From assembly GCA_963842295.1 (NCBI GenBank), contig CAWJFY010000004.1, positions 124,001 through 188,000 on the forward strand: 64,000 nt of DNA, written 5' to 3'. This DNA is from JAJNBA01 sp963842295. Its GTDB lineage: Bacteria; Actinomycetota; UBA4738; HRBIN12. Both the position numbers and the translations under genes were made by a program. The number at the start of each line of letters is the position of its first letter. Position 1 is the first letter of the stretch. Below are positions 18,609 through 27,342 of this stretch, piece by piece. The notes beneath the pieces were generated by a model. The model saw nothing but the letters and a program-made list of their open reading frames with translations, did not search any database and was not told the origin of the DNA.

Positions 18609-19676
18609 ATGAGCCCCTTCCGCGTCGATCTGCGTTCCGACACCGTCACGAAGCCGTCCGAGGCGATGCGTCGCGCGATGGCCGAGGCCGAGGTCGGCGA
18701 TGACTGGTACGACGACGACCCGACCGTGAACCTCTTGCAGGAGCGCTGCGCTGAGGTCGTCGGCAAGGAGGCCGGCGCGTTCGTCCCCACCGGCACGATG
18801 GCGAACCAGATCGGGCTGCGGCTGCATTTCTCCGGACCGGGTCATCTCGTGGCAGCGGCGGCCGGGCTGCACGTCACGAGCGTCGAGGTGATGACGGCGG
18901 CGGCCCTTGCGGGGATCGCGTATCGGACGGTCGACGCCGGGTCGCGGGGCTGGATCGATGCCGAGCAGGCAGCCCGACTGCTCGAGCCGGACGATTTCTA
19001 CGACGTCGAAGTCGTGGATCTCCTCTCCGTCGAGAACACCGTCGGGGGCGCCGGCGGGCGGGTCATGCCGCTGGAAGAGCTCCGCGCCGTGCGGAAGGTG
19101 ACCGACGACGCCGGCGTCCCGGTTCACCTCGACGGGGCACGGATCTTCAACGCGGCCGTCGCCGCAGAGGTCGGCCCTGCGGAGATCGCCGCCGAGGCAG
19201 ACACCGTGATGTTCTGCCTCTCCAAGGGGCTCGGCGCCCCGATCGGCTCGGTCCTGTGCGGGCCGGCGGACATGGCGCGTGAAGCCCGCCGACTCAAGAT
19301 CTTGTACGGCGGGGCCTGGCGTCAGGCGGGGATCGTGGCGGCCGCAGGCCTGATCGCGCTGGAGGAGGGGCCGAAGCGCCTCGGCGAGGACCACGAGCGT
19401 GCCCGCCACCTCGCCGACGGCGTGGCCGACCTGCTCCCCGGCTCCGTCGACCTCGAACAGGTTGAAACGAACATGGTCTTCGTCGACACGGAATCCGTGG
19501 GGTTGCCGATGCTCGACACGATCGACCGTCTCGCGGCCTCCGGGGTCGGCGTGACCCACTCGGGCGGCAAGATCCGGATGGTCACGCACCTCGATGTCGA
19601 TGATGCAGGGGTCGGAGTCGCGCTGGACGCCTGGCGCGGCCTCGCTGCCGAGGCCAAGGACGAAGGAAGGAACTGA
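18609..19676 (+). CDS. ltaE: Low-specificity L-threonine aldolase (PLP enzyme)
   Basis: A 355-residue fold-type I PLP enzyme that cleaves L-threonine or allo-threonine to glycine and acetaldehyde. The family opener DLRSDTVTKPSEAMRRAM is present, followed by VGDDWYDDDPTVNLL and the FVPTGTMANQ cofactor loop. The PLP aspartate lies in VHLDGARIFNA, and the Schiff-base lysine in FCLSKGLGAPIGS (near residue 207). The length agrees with the family. Its stop overlaps the next ATG by one base (TGATG), coupling it to the molybdopterin-fold protein downstream. Confidence 0.92.
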   Translation: MSPFRVDLRSDTVTKPSEAMRRAMAEAEVGDDWYDDDPTVNLLQERCAEVVGKEAGAFVPTGTMANQIGLRLHFSGPGHLVAAAAGLHVTSVEVMTAAALAGIAYRTVDAGSRGWIDAEQAARLLEPDDFYDVEVVDLLSVENTVGGAGGRVMPLEELRAVRKVTDDAGVPVHLDGARIFNAAVAAEVGPAEIAAEADTVMFCLSKGLGAPIGSVLCGPADMAREARRLKILYGGAWRQAGIVAAAGLIALEEGPKRLGEDHERARHLADGVADLLPGSVDLEQVETNMVFVDTESVGLPMLDTIDRLAASGVGVTHSGGKIRMVTHLDVDDAGVGVALDAWRGLAAEAKDEGRN

Positions 19677-20299
19677 TGGCGCTGTTCTCGAAGAAGTATC
19701 CGCCGGAGATCGCTCCTCGCATCCCCCCGGGCCAGCGGCTCGTGAAGACGTGGCCCGTATTGCATTACGGACCGATCCCGACGTTCGACGGACAGAACTG
19801 GGACGTCGAGCTGACCGGACTGGTCGAGAACCCCGTCACGCTCTCGTACCAGGAGCTTCGGTCGCTGCCGAACGTGGACGTGCCTGCGGACATGCACTGC
19901 GTGACGGGCTGGACGACCCTGGACAACACGTGGCATGGGGTGTCATTCCGGTCCTTGAAGGAGCTCGCGAAGCCGTTGCCCGAGGCGAAATGGGTGATCA
20001 CCCACTGCGAGTACGGGTACACCTCGAACCTCTCGCTGGAGGCGATGGACGATGACGACGTCCTTGTCGCCTGGGCGAACGGGGGGCAGGACCTCGAGCC
20101 CGAGCACGGGTGGCCGCTCCGGCTCGTCGTGCCGAAGCGCTACGCGTGGAAGAGTGCGAAGTGGCTCACGGGCCTGGAGTTCGTCGACAAGAACAAGCGG
20201 GGCTTCTGGGAGGTTCGCGGTTACCACACCCACGCGGAGCCGTTCGCGGAGGAACGCTACTCGTACCAGGAGGGTCCGAGGGCCGAGCTCGAGCCCTAG
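19676..20299 (+). CDS. Molybdopterin-dependent oxidoreductase, sulfite-oxidase fold
   Basis: A 207-residue protein of the oxidoreductase molybdopterin-binding (SUOX/YedY-like) family. The Mo-ligating cysteine is in DMHCVTGWTTLDNTWHGV (near residue 76). Other family features are THCEYGYTSNLSLEAM, the acidic-rich loop after it, and GWPLRLVVPKRYAWKSAKW. There is no Tat signal, C-terminal dimerisation domain or heme domain, so it is a minimal cytoplasmic form. The physiological substrate is unknown. It uses the mononuclear MPT cofactor, not the MGD form required by the formate dehydrogenase at the start of the window. The start overlaps the ltaE stop. Confidence 0.87.
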   Translation: MALFSKKYPPEIAPRIPPGQRLVKTWPVLHYGPIPTFDGQNWDVELTGLVENPVTLSYQELRSLPNVDVPADMHCVTGWTTLDNTWHGVSFRSLKELAKPLPEAKWVITHCEYGYTSNLSLEAMDDDDVLVAWANGGQDLEPEHGWPLRLVVPKRYAWKSAKWLTGLEFVDKNKRGFWEVRGYHTHAEPFAEERYSYQEGPRAELEP

Positions 20300-21133
20300 T
20301 CGTCGCGCAGGCTCCGGAGGAGGGCGATGTCTGCCCGCTGACGGTCCGCGTCGCCGGGCGTTTCGAGCATCCACGGAACCGACGCCGATCAGTGGATCGT
20401 TCACCAGCGCCCGCCAGCCGTCCGAACCGATCAACCCGTCGCCGACGTCCGCGTGGCGATCCCGGCGGGCGCCGCGCTCGAACACGGAGTCGTTGGCGTG
20501 GACGAGGGCGAGCCTGGAGGCGAGCCCTCGTTCGCGGAGCTCGTTCGAGAGGGCGGCGACCCCGGAGGGATCGTCGAGCGGCACACCGGCCGCGAACACG
20601 TGTGCGGTGTCGAGGCAGAGGCCGAGGCGATCGTCGGCGACCGTCGCGAAGAGCTGTTCCGCCTCGTGGGGGAGCGACGCCACGGCGCCGGAGGTCCCGG
20701 CCATCAGCTCGGCGAGGACCCGGACCCCTTCCGCTTCCTTCACGGCCAGCCGGTAGCTCTCCGCGGCGGCACGCAGGGCCGCTCCGCGCTCCTGCGGGCC
20801 GCCCGCCCCCGTGTGGACGACCAACAGATCCACGCCGAGCGCGTCGCAGGCGATGACCGTCTCCACGAGGAGCTCACGCGTCCTGCGAAGCGTGGTCGGA
20901 TCCCACGACGCCACGTTCCCGACATAGGAGAGATGAGCGACGCAGGGCCGGAGCCCGCTCGCCCCGAGAGCGGTCCGGAACTCCTCGACCTCAGACTCGC
21001 TGTATCGAGGGCCGGCCCATGCTCGCGGGTTCGAGACGAAGATCTGGAGGCAGTCCGCCCCCCGGCGCCCCGCTTCTTCCAGCGCCCCCGTGATGCCAGC
21101 ATGCCGGCGCCGGACGTGGGCGCCCAGGATCAC
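20296..21133 (-). pseudogene. nfo: Endonuclease IV (AP endonuclease) with a +1 frameshift near its 3' end
   Basis: The first 250 residues from GTG 21133 form a TIM-barrel AP endonuclease with the metal ligands expected in Nfo: GAHVRR, VAHLSYVGN, VVHTGAG, AELMAGT, GLCLDTAHVFA, LVHANDS and DRHADVGDG. After NDPLIGV the frame shifts, and the normal ending VPWMLETPGDADRQRADIAL...LRDD continues in the next frame to a TAG at 20296-20298. The coding span is 838 nt, one base too many, and the break is near 20377-20385. Without that base a standard 278-residue enzyme results. The frameshift removes the conserved LETP glutamate, a metal ligand. It may be an assembly error. The start overlaps the kinase stop (GTGA). 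Confidence 0.8.
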
Positions 21134-23064
21134 GCGTAATAGACGGTGATCGTGGAGCCGTAGCGGACGCGGGTGCCGGCGGGAGGGAGTTGGCTGACGA
21201 TGGAGCCTCCGCTGCTCCCGGGGACGGGGAGCGCGGTGAGCTCGAGACCGTGGGACTCGGCCAGCCCCCTGGCCGCCTCCACCGTCATCCCCTCGAAGTC
21301 CGGGCTGGCAAAGAACTCGGGCCCGAGCGAGACCGTCAGCACGATCGTCCCTCCCGGCTGGAACTTCTCGCCGGCGGCGGGATCCGTGCCGACGGCCTCA
21401 CCCGGAGCCACCTTTCCCGAGAAGGCTCCCTCGACCACGACCTCGAATCCTTTCGTGCTGAGCGCATCCACGGCTTTCGCCTCCGCCATCCCCCGGACGT
21501 CGGGGATCGGCACGGGCCTCGGCCCGTCGCTCACGATCAGCGTGACGGCCGTGCCCCGAGGAAGCAGCTCCCTGGTGGGGCGCACCGCGATCACGTGACC
21601 ACGCGGCACCCGGTCGTCGTAACGGCCCACGACCTTCCCTACCTCCAGCCCGGCTCCCACGATCGCCCGGCGGGCACCCTTCAGTGCGTCGCCTGCCACG
21701 GAGGGGACGCCGACCGGCGGCGGTCCCTTCGACCGCACGATCGTGACCGTGGTGCCCTGGTCGCGTTCTGCCCCGGCCGCGGGCGTCACGGCCAGCACGT
21801 GACCCGCGGGCACCTGCATGTCGTACCTGGCCGCGAGCACGACTTCGAAGCCGAGCGCCGTCAACCGGTCTCGCGCGAGATCGACGGGCTCACCCACCAG
21901 CGCCGGTACGACCGCGGTGTGCGGGATCGCGTACGTCCACGTGCCCCACGCGGCGGTGGACAGGAGTCCGAGGAGAAGGATCGCGCCCAAGATCCGTTTG
22001 AGCGTCCGGCGCCGCCTCAGACGCCGTTCCATCCGTGGGACGGACGCCGTCTCCAGCCTGAGGCCGACCTCGGTCGTCTCGCCCCCCTCGACGGTGATCG
22101 AGGGGATGTCCCGCACGAGGGAAGAGAGTCGTGAGGCCGGGGGGAGCTGGCGCGAGATCACGTCGAGGTCCATGCGCATCACGTCGGCGGACTCCGGCCG
22201 AAGCTCCCGGTCGCGATCGGTCGCGGCCGCGACGAAGCCGTCGAGCTCGGCGGGGAGGTCCGGAAGGATCGTCGACGGGGCGGGGACGCGATCCGAAAGA
22301 TGCTTGTACGCGATGGCCATGGCGGTCTCGCCCGTGAACGGAAGCTTCCCCGTCAAGAGTTCGTACGCGACGATCCCGAGCGAATACAGGTCGCTCCGTG
22401 GGTCGGCCGGCTCGCCGCGGATCTGCTCGGGGGCGAGGTATTGCACCGTCCCCGTGACCGCGCCCGCCTGCGTCACACGGCCGTCCGCGTAGGCCCTCGC
22501 CAAACCGAAATCGGCCACCTTGACGGTCCCGTCCTGCGTGACGAGGAGGTTCTCGGGCTTCATGTCGCGATGGACGAATCCCTCACGGTGCGCGTGTCCG
22601 AGCGCGAGGAGCGTCTGGCGGAGGATCTCGGCGGCCTGCGCCTGCTCCATCCGACCCTGCTCGTTGAGGAGATGGCGGACGCTCGGGCCCCGGACGTACT
22701 CCATGACCATGTAATAGACGCTGTCGACCGCGCCCCAGTCGTACACGGCGACGATGTTGGGATGCGCGAGGCTGGCCGCGGCGCGGGCCTCGCGCCGGAA
22801 CCGGTCGACGAACGCGGGATCGCCTGCGAGGGAGCGATGGAGCACCTTGATCGCGACCTCGCGAGCGAGGACGGCGTCGTGTGCCCGGAAGACTTCGCCC
22901 ATGCCCCCGGCCGCGATGCGTTCCACCATGTGGTAACGGCCGTCGAGGGTAACGAACGCGTGCCCTCCGCCGTGCGAGGGCGCCGGTTGCGTGATACTCC
23001 TTGCGATGGTGCTCTCCTCCCTAGGGAAGCGCTCAAGGGGCAGGTCGGAGCGCGTCCGGCGCAT
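21130..23064 (-). CDS. Ser/Thr protein kinase with four PASTA domains (PknB-like)
   Basis: A 644-residue membrane kinase. The Hanks-type kinase domain has the glycine loop IAAGGMGEVFRAHD, the catalytic Lys in VAIKVLH, HRDMKPENLL, VADFGLARA and an APEQIRG segment. A juxtamembrane stretch leads to one TM helix (ILGAILLLGLLSTAAW). Four PASTA repeats follow, opening VPALVGEPV, VPSVAGDAL, IPDVRGMAE and PDFEGMTVE. These bind peptidoglycan fragments and link wall status to signalling. Its downstream partner is the damaged nfo. ATG 23064 is the first credible start, although a strong GGGAGGAG lies further in, before a non-standard ATC. Only 25 bp separate it from the divergent membrane gene. Confidence 0.92.
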   Translation of the reverse strand: MRRTRSDLPLERFPREESTIARSITQPAPSHGGGHAFVTLDGRYHMVERIAAGGMGEVFRAHDAVLAREVAIKVLHRSLAGDPAFVDRFRREARAAASLAHPNIVAVYDWGAVDSVYYMVMEYVRGPSVRHLLNEQGRMEQAQAAEILRQTLLALGHAHREGFVHRDMKPENLLVTQDGTVKVADFGLARAYADGRVTQAGAVTGTVQYLAPEQIRGEPADPRSDLYSLGIVAYELLTGKLPFTGETAMAIAYKHLSDRVPAPSTILPDLPAELDGFVAAATDRDRELRPESADVMRMDLDVISRQLPPASRLSSLVRDIPSITVEGGETTEVGLRLETASVPRMERRLRRRRTLKRILGAILLLGLLSTAAWGTWTYAIPHTAVVPALVGEPVDLARDRLTALGFEVVLAARYDMQVPAGHVLAVTPAAGAERDQGTTVTIVRSKGPPPVGVPSVAGDALKGARRAIVGAGLEVGKVVGRYDDRVPRGHVIAVRPTRELLPRGTAVTLIVSDGPRPVPIPDVRGMAEAKAVDALSTKGFEVVVEGAFSGKVAPGEAVGTDPAAGEKFQPGGTIVLTVSLGPEFFASPDFEGMTVEAARGLAESHGLELTALPVPGSSGGSIVSQLPPAGTRVRYGSTITVYYA

Positions 23065-23089
23065 CGTACCGCCGGAGGAGGATCCAACC

Positions 23090-23830
23090 GTGGAAGCTGG
23101 GGAAACTCCGTCCGGAGCGTCCGGAGGGCTCCGGGCTGAGCTCGACCGCATCGAGTCGGCCGTCGACGCGGGAGACACCGATCTGCGCAGGCTCGGGTTC
23201 TGGCGAGTGGTCGCGCTCATCAAGCGCGACGACGAGTTGATCGAGCGGCACGCGGATCAGGTGGGGCGCATCGACGCGGAGGCGTTCCGCGCCGGGGTCC
23301 GGATCCGCGTGCCGGTATGGCTGGGCATCACACTGATGCTGATCGCGGTGGTCGTCGGGATCGTTGCGGTAGTCCTTGCGGTGCGAGCGGGCGCCGATCC
23401 GGAACCCGACGACCTCACGGCCGGCGTCGGGCTCGTGGTCGGCGCGGCAGCGTGGGCCGCCGGGCTGCACTCGCTGGCTCACTATCTCGTCGGTCGCGCC
23501 GTCGGGATCAGGTTCACGGACCTCTTCGTCGCGTTCCCGCCGCCGCCGCTCCCCGGCCTCAAGACGGACTACGCGAGCTACCTGCGAGCGTCGCCGATCG
23601 CCAGGGCATGGATGCACGCCTCAGGCGCCATCGCGACGAAGCTGGCCCCATTCATCGCCCTGGCTTTCGCGCCAGCCGCCCACGCACCGGGCTGGGCGGT
23701 CGCGATCCTCCTCGGCCTCGGCATCTTCCAGATCGCGACCGACGTCATCTTCAGCACGAAGGCGAGCGACTGGAAGAAGGTCAAGAGAGAGCTCGCCGTG
23801 GCGCGGTCACGACGATCCGGCCGCGGTTGA
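23090..23830 (+). CDS. Integral membrane protein of unknown function
   Basis: A 246-residue protein. The N-terminal 65 residues are soluble and charged (GGLRAELDRIESAVDAGDTDL...). Two adjacent TM helices follow (VWLGITLMLIAVVVGIVAVV and GVGLVVGAAAWAAGLHSLAHY), then further hydrophobic stretches near residues 180-215. I see histidines inside the membrane region (LHSLAHYLVG), which recalls site-2-protease-like or M50 folds, but no HExxH is present, so no activity is claimed. GTG 23090 has an excellent Shine-Dalgarno (GGAGGAGGA, 23074-23082); the longer reading from 22991 would run across the kinase start. It is divergent from the PASTA kinase. Confidence 0.65.
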   Translation: MEAGETPSGASGGLRAELDRIESAVDAGDTDLRRLGFWRVVALIKRDDELIERHADQVGRIDAEAFRAGVRIRVPVWLGITLMLIAVVVGIVAVVLAVRAGADPEPDDLTAGVGLVVGAAAWAAGLHSLAHYLVGRAVGIRFTDLFVAFPPPPLPGLKTDYASYLRASPIARAWMHASGAIATKLAPFIALAFAPAAHAPGWAVAILLGLGIFQIATDVIFSTKASDWKKVKRELAVARSRRSGRG

Positions 23831-23833
23831 GCA

Positions 23834-25459
23834 TCACCCTCCCGGACGCTCGGTGGCGTTCCCGTCTGCATCGAGGAACGGAGGCGAGGTCCCGTACGGG
23901 CAGTCCGTGCGGAGCGGGAGGATCAACCGGCGCATGTCCGGTGGGCGCGAGAAGTCGAACGCGCCCGTCAGCGGGTCTGCTTGCCCGTCCCGATGGGTGA
24001 GCGACGGGAGCCCGAAGACTTCCTCGATGAACTTCAGGACCGACGCGAACTCATAGGTGTGATTGTCGATCGCCCCGCCGAGTGGGTTGTCTCCCTTGCG
24101 CGTGTACGGCGAGAGGATCAACGCCGGAGTGCGAGGTCCGAGCCCCATGATGTCGTATTGAGGAGGAACGACGTGATCGTAGTAGCCGCCGAAGTCGTCC
24201 CAGACGATCACGACCGCGGTGCTCTTCCAGAATGGGCTGCGTTGCAGCTCGTTCATCACCGACACCGTCCAGTTCTCGCCCGCGCAGACACTCGTTTCCT
24301 TGTCGGGGATGTTGGGGTGCTCGTTGTAGGGAGCCGGCGGCTTCAACCACGTCACGCTGGCGAGCTCACCGTCCTCGAGATCCTGGAAGAACTCCTCGGC
24401 CGGATGGACCTTCCGCCACATCGGTCCTTCCCTGATGTGCTTGATGGCCCGGAGCACCTCGTTGATCGGGAAGACGTCGGTCGAGTAGTAGCGCCAGCTG
24501 ATCTTGGCTCGCTCGAGCAGATCGGGCAGGGTCTCGATGTCGAAGCAGCTCCGGATCACGGACAGGTATTCCGTGATCGCCCACAGGTTGTCCGGGCTGT
24601 CGTCGGCGATCTGGTTCTGCAGACCGACGATCCGCGCGACGCGAGGATGGCTGAGGTCGCCGCCGATCACGTCGGGCGGGAACGCCGGCGAGAACGACTT
24701 CTCGTCGTCGCAGTAGCCGCCGGGCCGCGGCACGCCCGGCGCCCTGTTGTCCATGATGCCGTTGGACTGCGCCGCGATCGTGTACAGGTGCTCGACGAAG
24801 GTGGGCCCGTACTCCGATGTGAAGAAGCGGTCCCCGAGTACGAATCGGTCCGCGTACTTCCAATAGTTCGGGATCCCGGCACGTCCGAAATGGGAGTACC
24901 CCCTGAGCGTGTCGCCCCCCGTGAGCAGGTCGAACCCGTCCATGCGCCCGCCGTCCACGGCGTACAGCCCGGAGAAGAACCCGTGAGCGATGTGCTCGTT
25001 CATCACATCGGGCGCCGTCGTGAGAGGAACGGTTCGACCGTCGAACGTGATCCCCGTCGTGGCGCCGTCCGCGCCCGGGTAACTCCCGAAGAAGTGGTCG
25101 AAGGTTCGGTTCTCTTTGATCACGAAGACGACGTGCTCGATCGGCACGTCGTCGGGGAGGTGCAGGTTCTCGGGAGGCGAGGTCGGCCGATCTCCAGGGT
25201 CTCTTGCTCCCGGATCGACCGGCCGGTCGCTGAAGCCCTCGCTGAAGTTCCGCCTCTCCTCCGCATCCGGTATCGGGAGCACCGGCCGTCCTTGGGTGGG
25301 GATCGAAGAGGGGGACTCAGAAGAAGGGGTCACATCGGAAGGGCGCTCGCCATCGCCGGCATCGGTACAGGCGGCCGCGAGTCCAAGGAATCCGAGGCCG
25401 ACGGCGATCAAGCGAAGCGTTCGTGGGGTCGGCAGCCACCGTGCCTTGGAGTCACGCAT
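23834..25459 (-). CDS. Secreted phosphoesterase lipoprotein (phospholipase C / acid phosphatase family)
   Basis: A 541-residue member of the PF04185 phosphoesterase family. ATG 25459 starts a signal peptide with a lipobox ending LGLAAAC (Cys near residue 30), so it is likely a surface lipoprotein. The family core is visible: EHVVFVIKENRTFDHFFGSYPGAD (the ENRSFDHxFG-like motif carrying metal and nucleophile-region residues), GPTFVEHLYTIAAQ, VVIVWDDFGGYYDHVVPP, and ALILSPYTRKG near the C-terminus. Members hydrolyse phospholipids or phosphomonoesters outside the cell. It overlaps no neighbour and is divergent from thiE across the TPP riboswitch. Confidence 0.88.
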   Translation of the reverse strand: MRDSKARWLPTPRTLRLIAVGLGFLGLAAACTDAGDGERPSDVTPSSESPSSIPTQGRPVLPIPDAEERRNFSEGFSDRPVDPGARDPGDRPTSPPENLHLPDDVPIEHVVFVIKENRTFDHFFGSYPGADGATTGITFDGRTVPLTTAPDVMNEHIAHGFFSGLYAVDGGRMDGFDLLTGGDTLRGYSHFGRAGIPNYWKYADRFVLGDRFFTSEYGPTFVEHLYTIAAQSNGIMDNRAPGVPRPGGYCDDEKSFSPAFPPDVIGGDLSHPRVARIVGLQNQIADDSPDNLWAITEYLSVIRSCFDIETLPDLLERAKISWRYYSTDVFPINEVLRAIKHIREGPMWRKVHPAEEFFQDLEDGELASVTWLKPPAPYNEHPNIPDKETSVCAGENWTVSVMNELQRSPFWKSTAVVIVWDDFGGYYDHVVPPQYDIMGLGPRTPALILSPYTRKGDNPLGGAIDNHTYEFASVLKFIEEVFGLPSLTHRDGQADPLTGAFDFSRPPDMRRLILPLRTDCPYGTSPPFLDADGNATERPGG

Positions 25460-25489
25460 CGGCGGGCAAGTATGTCGGGTATCGTCCGA

Positions 25490-25582
25490 GATGCACCGGG
25501 GAGCTCGGGCGTGGCCGGGCTGAGAGGCGGGACCGTTCCCGCGACCCGCAGGACCTGAACCGGGCAATGCCGGCGGAGGGAG
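25490..25582 (+). promoter_or_regulatory. TPP (thiamine pyrophosphate) riboswitch
   Basis: The conserved thi-box elements are present in order: a P3 stem GCTCGG/CCGGGC ending in the invariant CTGAGA, a variable GCGGGA/TCCCGC hairpin, then GACCTGAACCGGGCAATGCC and the 3' end GGCGGAGGGA. The 3' GGAGGGA is also the Shine-Dalgarno of thiE (ATG 25585), so TPP binding would hide the ribosome site, giving translational control. The boundaries are approximate. Confidence 0.88.
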
Positions 25583-25584
25583 CG

Positions 25585-26232
25585 ATGGCCAGACTGGATC
25601 CGAGGACGCTCGGCGTCTACGTGGTCACCTCCGGAAGCTCCGTCGCCGGTCGCAGCCACCGCGATGTCGCGTCCGCCGCAGTCCTGGGCGGTGCGACGGC
25701 GGTACAGCTCCGGGCGCCGGAGCTCGTCGACGACGCGCTCATGCCGCTCGCGTCGTCCTTGGTCGAGACGTGCGCCGAGGCGGGCATCCCGCTCCTCGTG
25801 AACGATCGCATCGAGGTCGCCGTCGGCTCCGGTGCTGCGGGCGCGCATGTCGGCCAGGACGACGACCCCGCCACCGCTCGAGGACGTCTCGGGCCGGAGC
25901 GCATACTCGGCGTGAGCGTGGGGAACGTGGAGGATGTGTGGGTGGCCGAGATGGCGGGTGCTGACTATCTCGGCGTCACGGTCTGGGCGACCGACACCAA
26001 ACCGGACGCCGTTCCGATCGGGCTCGAGGGGCTCCGCGACGTTGCGGCCGCGACGGCGCTCCCGGTGGTCGGGATCGGGGGGATTCACGCGGGCAACGCG
26101 CGCGAGGTGCTGGCGGCGGGGGCGACGGGCATCGCGGTGATCGGCGCCGTCGCGGCCGCGGAGGATCCGGTCGAAGCGGTGCGGGAGCTGCGGGCGTTGG
26201 TGGACACCTTCCATGCGGGTCGGCCGAGATGA
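25585..26232 (+). CDS. thiE: Thiamine-phosphate synthase
   Basis: A 215-residue TIM-barrel enzyme joining HMP-PP and the thiazole phosphate to thiamine phosphate. Motifs seen are VVTSGSSVAGRSH, GATAVQLRAPE (normally VQLRxK; Lys is replaced here by Pro), IPLLVNDRIEVAVG, GAHVGQDDDP (phosphate/Mg site), ILGVSVGNVEDV, GADYLGVTVWATDTKP and the C-terminal VVGIGGIHAGNA. The start ATG 25585 is set by the riboswitch-embedded GGAGGGA. It overlaps the following AIRS-like gene (ATGA), so the riboswitch likely controls both. The altered VQLR block is unusual, but the other active-site segments are intact. Confidence 0.9.
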   Translation: MARLDPRTLGVYVVTSGSSVAGRSHRDVASAAVLGGATAVQLRAPELVDDALMPLASSLVETCAEAGIPLLVNDRIEVAVGSGAAGAHVGQDDDPATARGRLGPERILGVSVGNVEDVWVAEMAGADYLGVTVWATDTKPDAVPIGLEGLRDVAAATALPVVGIGGIHAGNAREVLAAGATGIAVIGAVAAAEDPVEAVRELRALVDTFHAGRPR

Positions 26233-27317
26233 GCGACGAGCGGATCCAGCAGCGGACGGGGAAGGTGACCGCCGAAGTGTTCGAGCAGGTCATCCGACGC
26301 CGTCTGGGGGCGAGGGACCAGGACGTCCTGGTCGGTCCGCAGCACGGAGTCGACGTGGGCGTCGTCCGGGTCGCCGGAGGAGTCGCGATGGCACTCACTG
26401 CCGACCCGGTTTTCATCGTGCCGGCGTACGGGTGGGAGCGAGCGGCGTGGTTCGCCGTGCACATCCTGGCGTCCGACGCCTCGACGAGCGGCCTGCCCCT
26501 GCGTTGGATGGCGGTCGACCTCAACCTGCCGCCGGGCATCTCGGATGGGGATCTCACGGCCCTGTGGGACTCCTTCCACGCGACGTGCGCGGATCTCGGT
26601 ATCGCGATCGTGACGGGACACACGGGCCGCTACGACGGATGTGAGTGGCCCATGGTGGGAGGCGCGACCTGCATGGCGCTGGGGCCCGCGGACGCCTACG
26701 TCACGCCGACCATGGCTCGCCCCGGCGATGCCGTCGTGGTCACGAAGGGTGCCGCGATCGAGACGACCGCGCTGTTCGCGGCGACCTTTCCCGACCGTCT
26801 GGCCGGTGGCGTGGGCGAGGAGACCGTGAAGGCGGCCGATGCCCTGTTCGAGTCGATGACCGTGGTCCCGGAGGCGGTCCTCGCCCGCGAGTTCGGGCTC
26901 CGCGACGCGGGCGTCACGTCCATGCACGACGCCACGGAGGGTGGCGTGATCGGCGGATTGCTCGAGGTCGCGATCGCGTCGAACATGGGGATCCGGGTGG
27001 ACCACGCCGCGATCCCGATCCGGCCGGAGGTGGTCGCGGTCTGCGAACACATCGGGATCGATCCGTATACGGCGATCAGCGAAGGCACCCTCATCGCCAC
27101 CGTGGTCCCTGGACGCGGCGAGGCCTATGTCTCGGCGCTCGCCGCGGCGGGCATCGACGCGGCCGTCGTCGGAGAGATCCTGCCGCGGGAGGATGGACGG
27201 AAGGTCGTGACCGAGGGTCGCGAGGAGCCGCTCACGCATCCGGGGCTCGACCCTTTCTGGGGCGCATTCGGGGCCTGGGCGGCGGACGCGGCCGCGGGCA
27301 CCGCCGTCGGAACCTGA
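26229..27317 (+). CDS. AIR-synthase/HypE-superfamily protein in the thiamine operon
   Basis: A 362-residue member of the PurM/HypE/SelD/ThiL superfamily of ATP-dependent phosphate-activating enzymes. The HypE-like layout shows GVDVGVVRVAGGVAMALTADP (metal/ATP site), AWFAVHILASDASTSGLPL, IAIVTGHTGRYDG, VTKGAAIETTAL and SMHDATEGGVIGGLLE. It lacks the HypE C-terminal Cys for cyanation and the SelD N-terminal Cys/Sec loop. Because it overlaps thiE under a TPP riboswitch, a ThiL-like thiamine-phosphate kinase role is a reasonable hypothesis. Sequence alone does not distinguish it from other AIRS-like proteins. Confidence 0.75.
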   Translation: MSDERIQQRTGKVTAEVFEQVIRRRLGARDQDVLVGPQHGVDVGVVRVAGGVAMALTADPVFIVPAYGWERAAWFAVHILASDASTSGLPLRWMAVDLNLPPGISDGDLTALWDSFHATCADLGIAIVTGHTGRYDGCEWPMVGGATCMALGPADAYVTPTMARPGDAVVVTKGAAIETTALFAATFPDRLAGGVGEETVKAADALFESMTVVPEAVLAREFGLRDAGVTSMHDATEGGVIGGLLEVAIASNMGIRVDHAAIPIRPEVVAVCEHIGIDPYTAISEGTLIATVVPGRGEAYVSALAAAGIDAAVVGEILPREDGRKVVTEGREEPLTHPGLDPFWGAFGAWAADAAAGTAVGT

Positions 27318-27342
27318 ACCTCCCGGTACCCTCGTCGCGGCG

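Noticed and set aside
19943..20380. Tail of the frame-intact nfo reading (to 396 residues)
   Set aside because: It is antisense to the molybdopterin-fold gene; the genuine Nfo C-terminus is in the neighbouring frame and stops at 20296.
26229..27317. Annotation as selenophosphate synthetase SelD supporting the Sec enzyme
   Set aside because: The SelD N-terminal Cys/Sec-Lys loop is missing and the fold details are HypE-like; it overlaps thiE in a TPP-controlled unit.
27327..27332. TACCCT as a leaderless promoter for the PfkB kinase
   Set aside because: The gap to the ATG is 10 nt, outside the 6-8 nt seen elsewhere, and read-through from thiE is equally likely; not listed as a feature.
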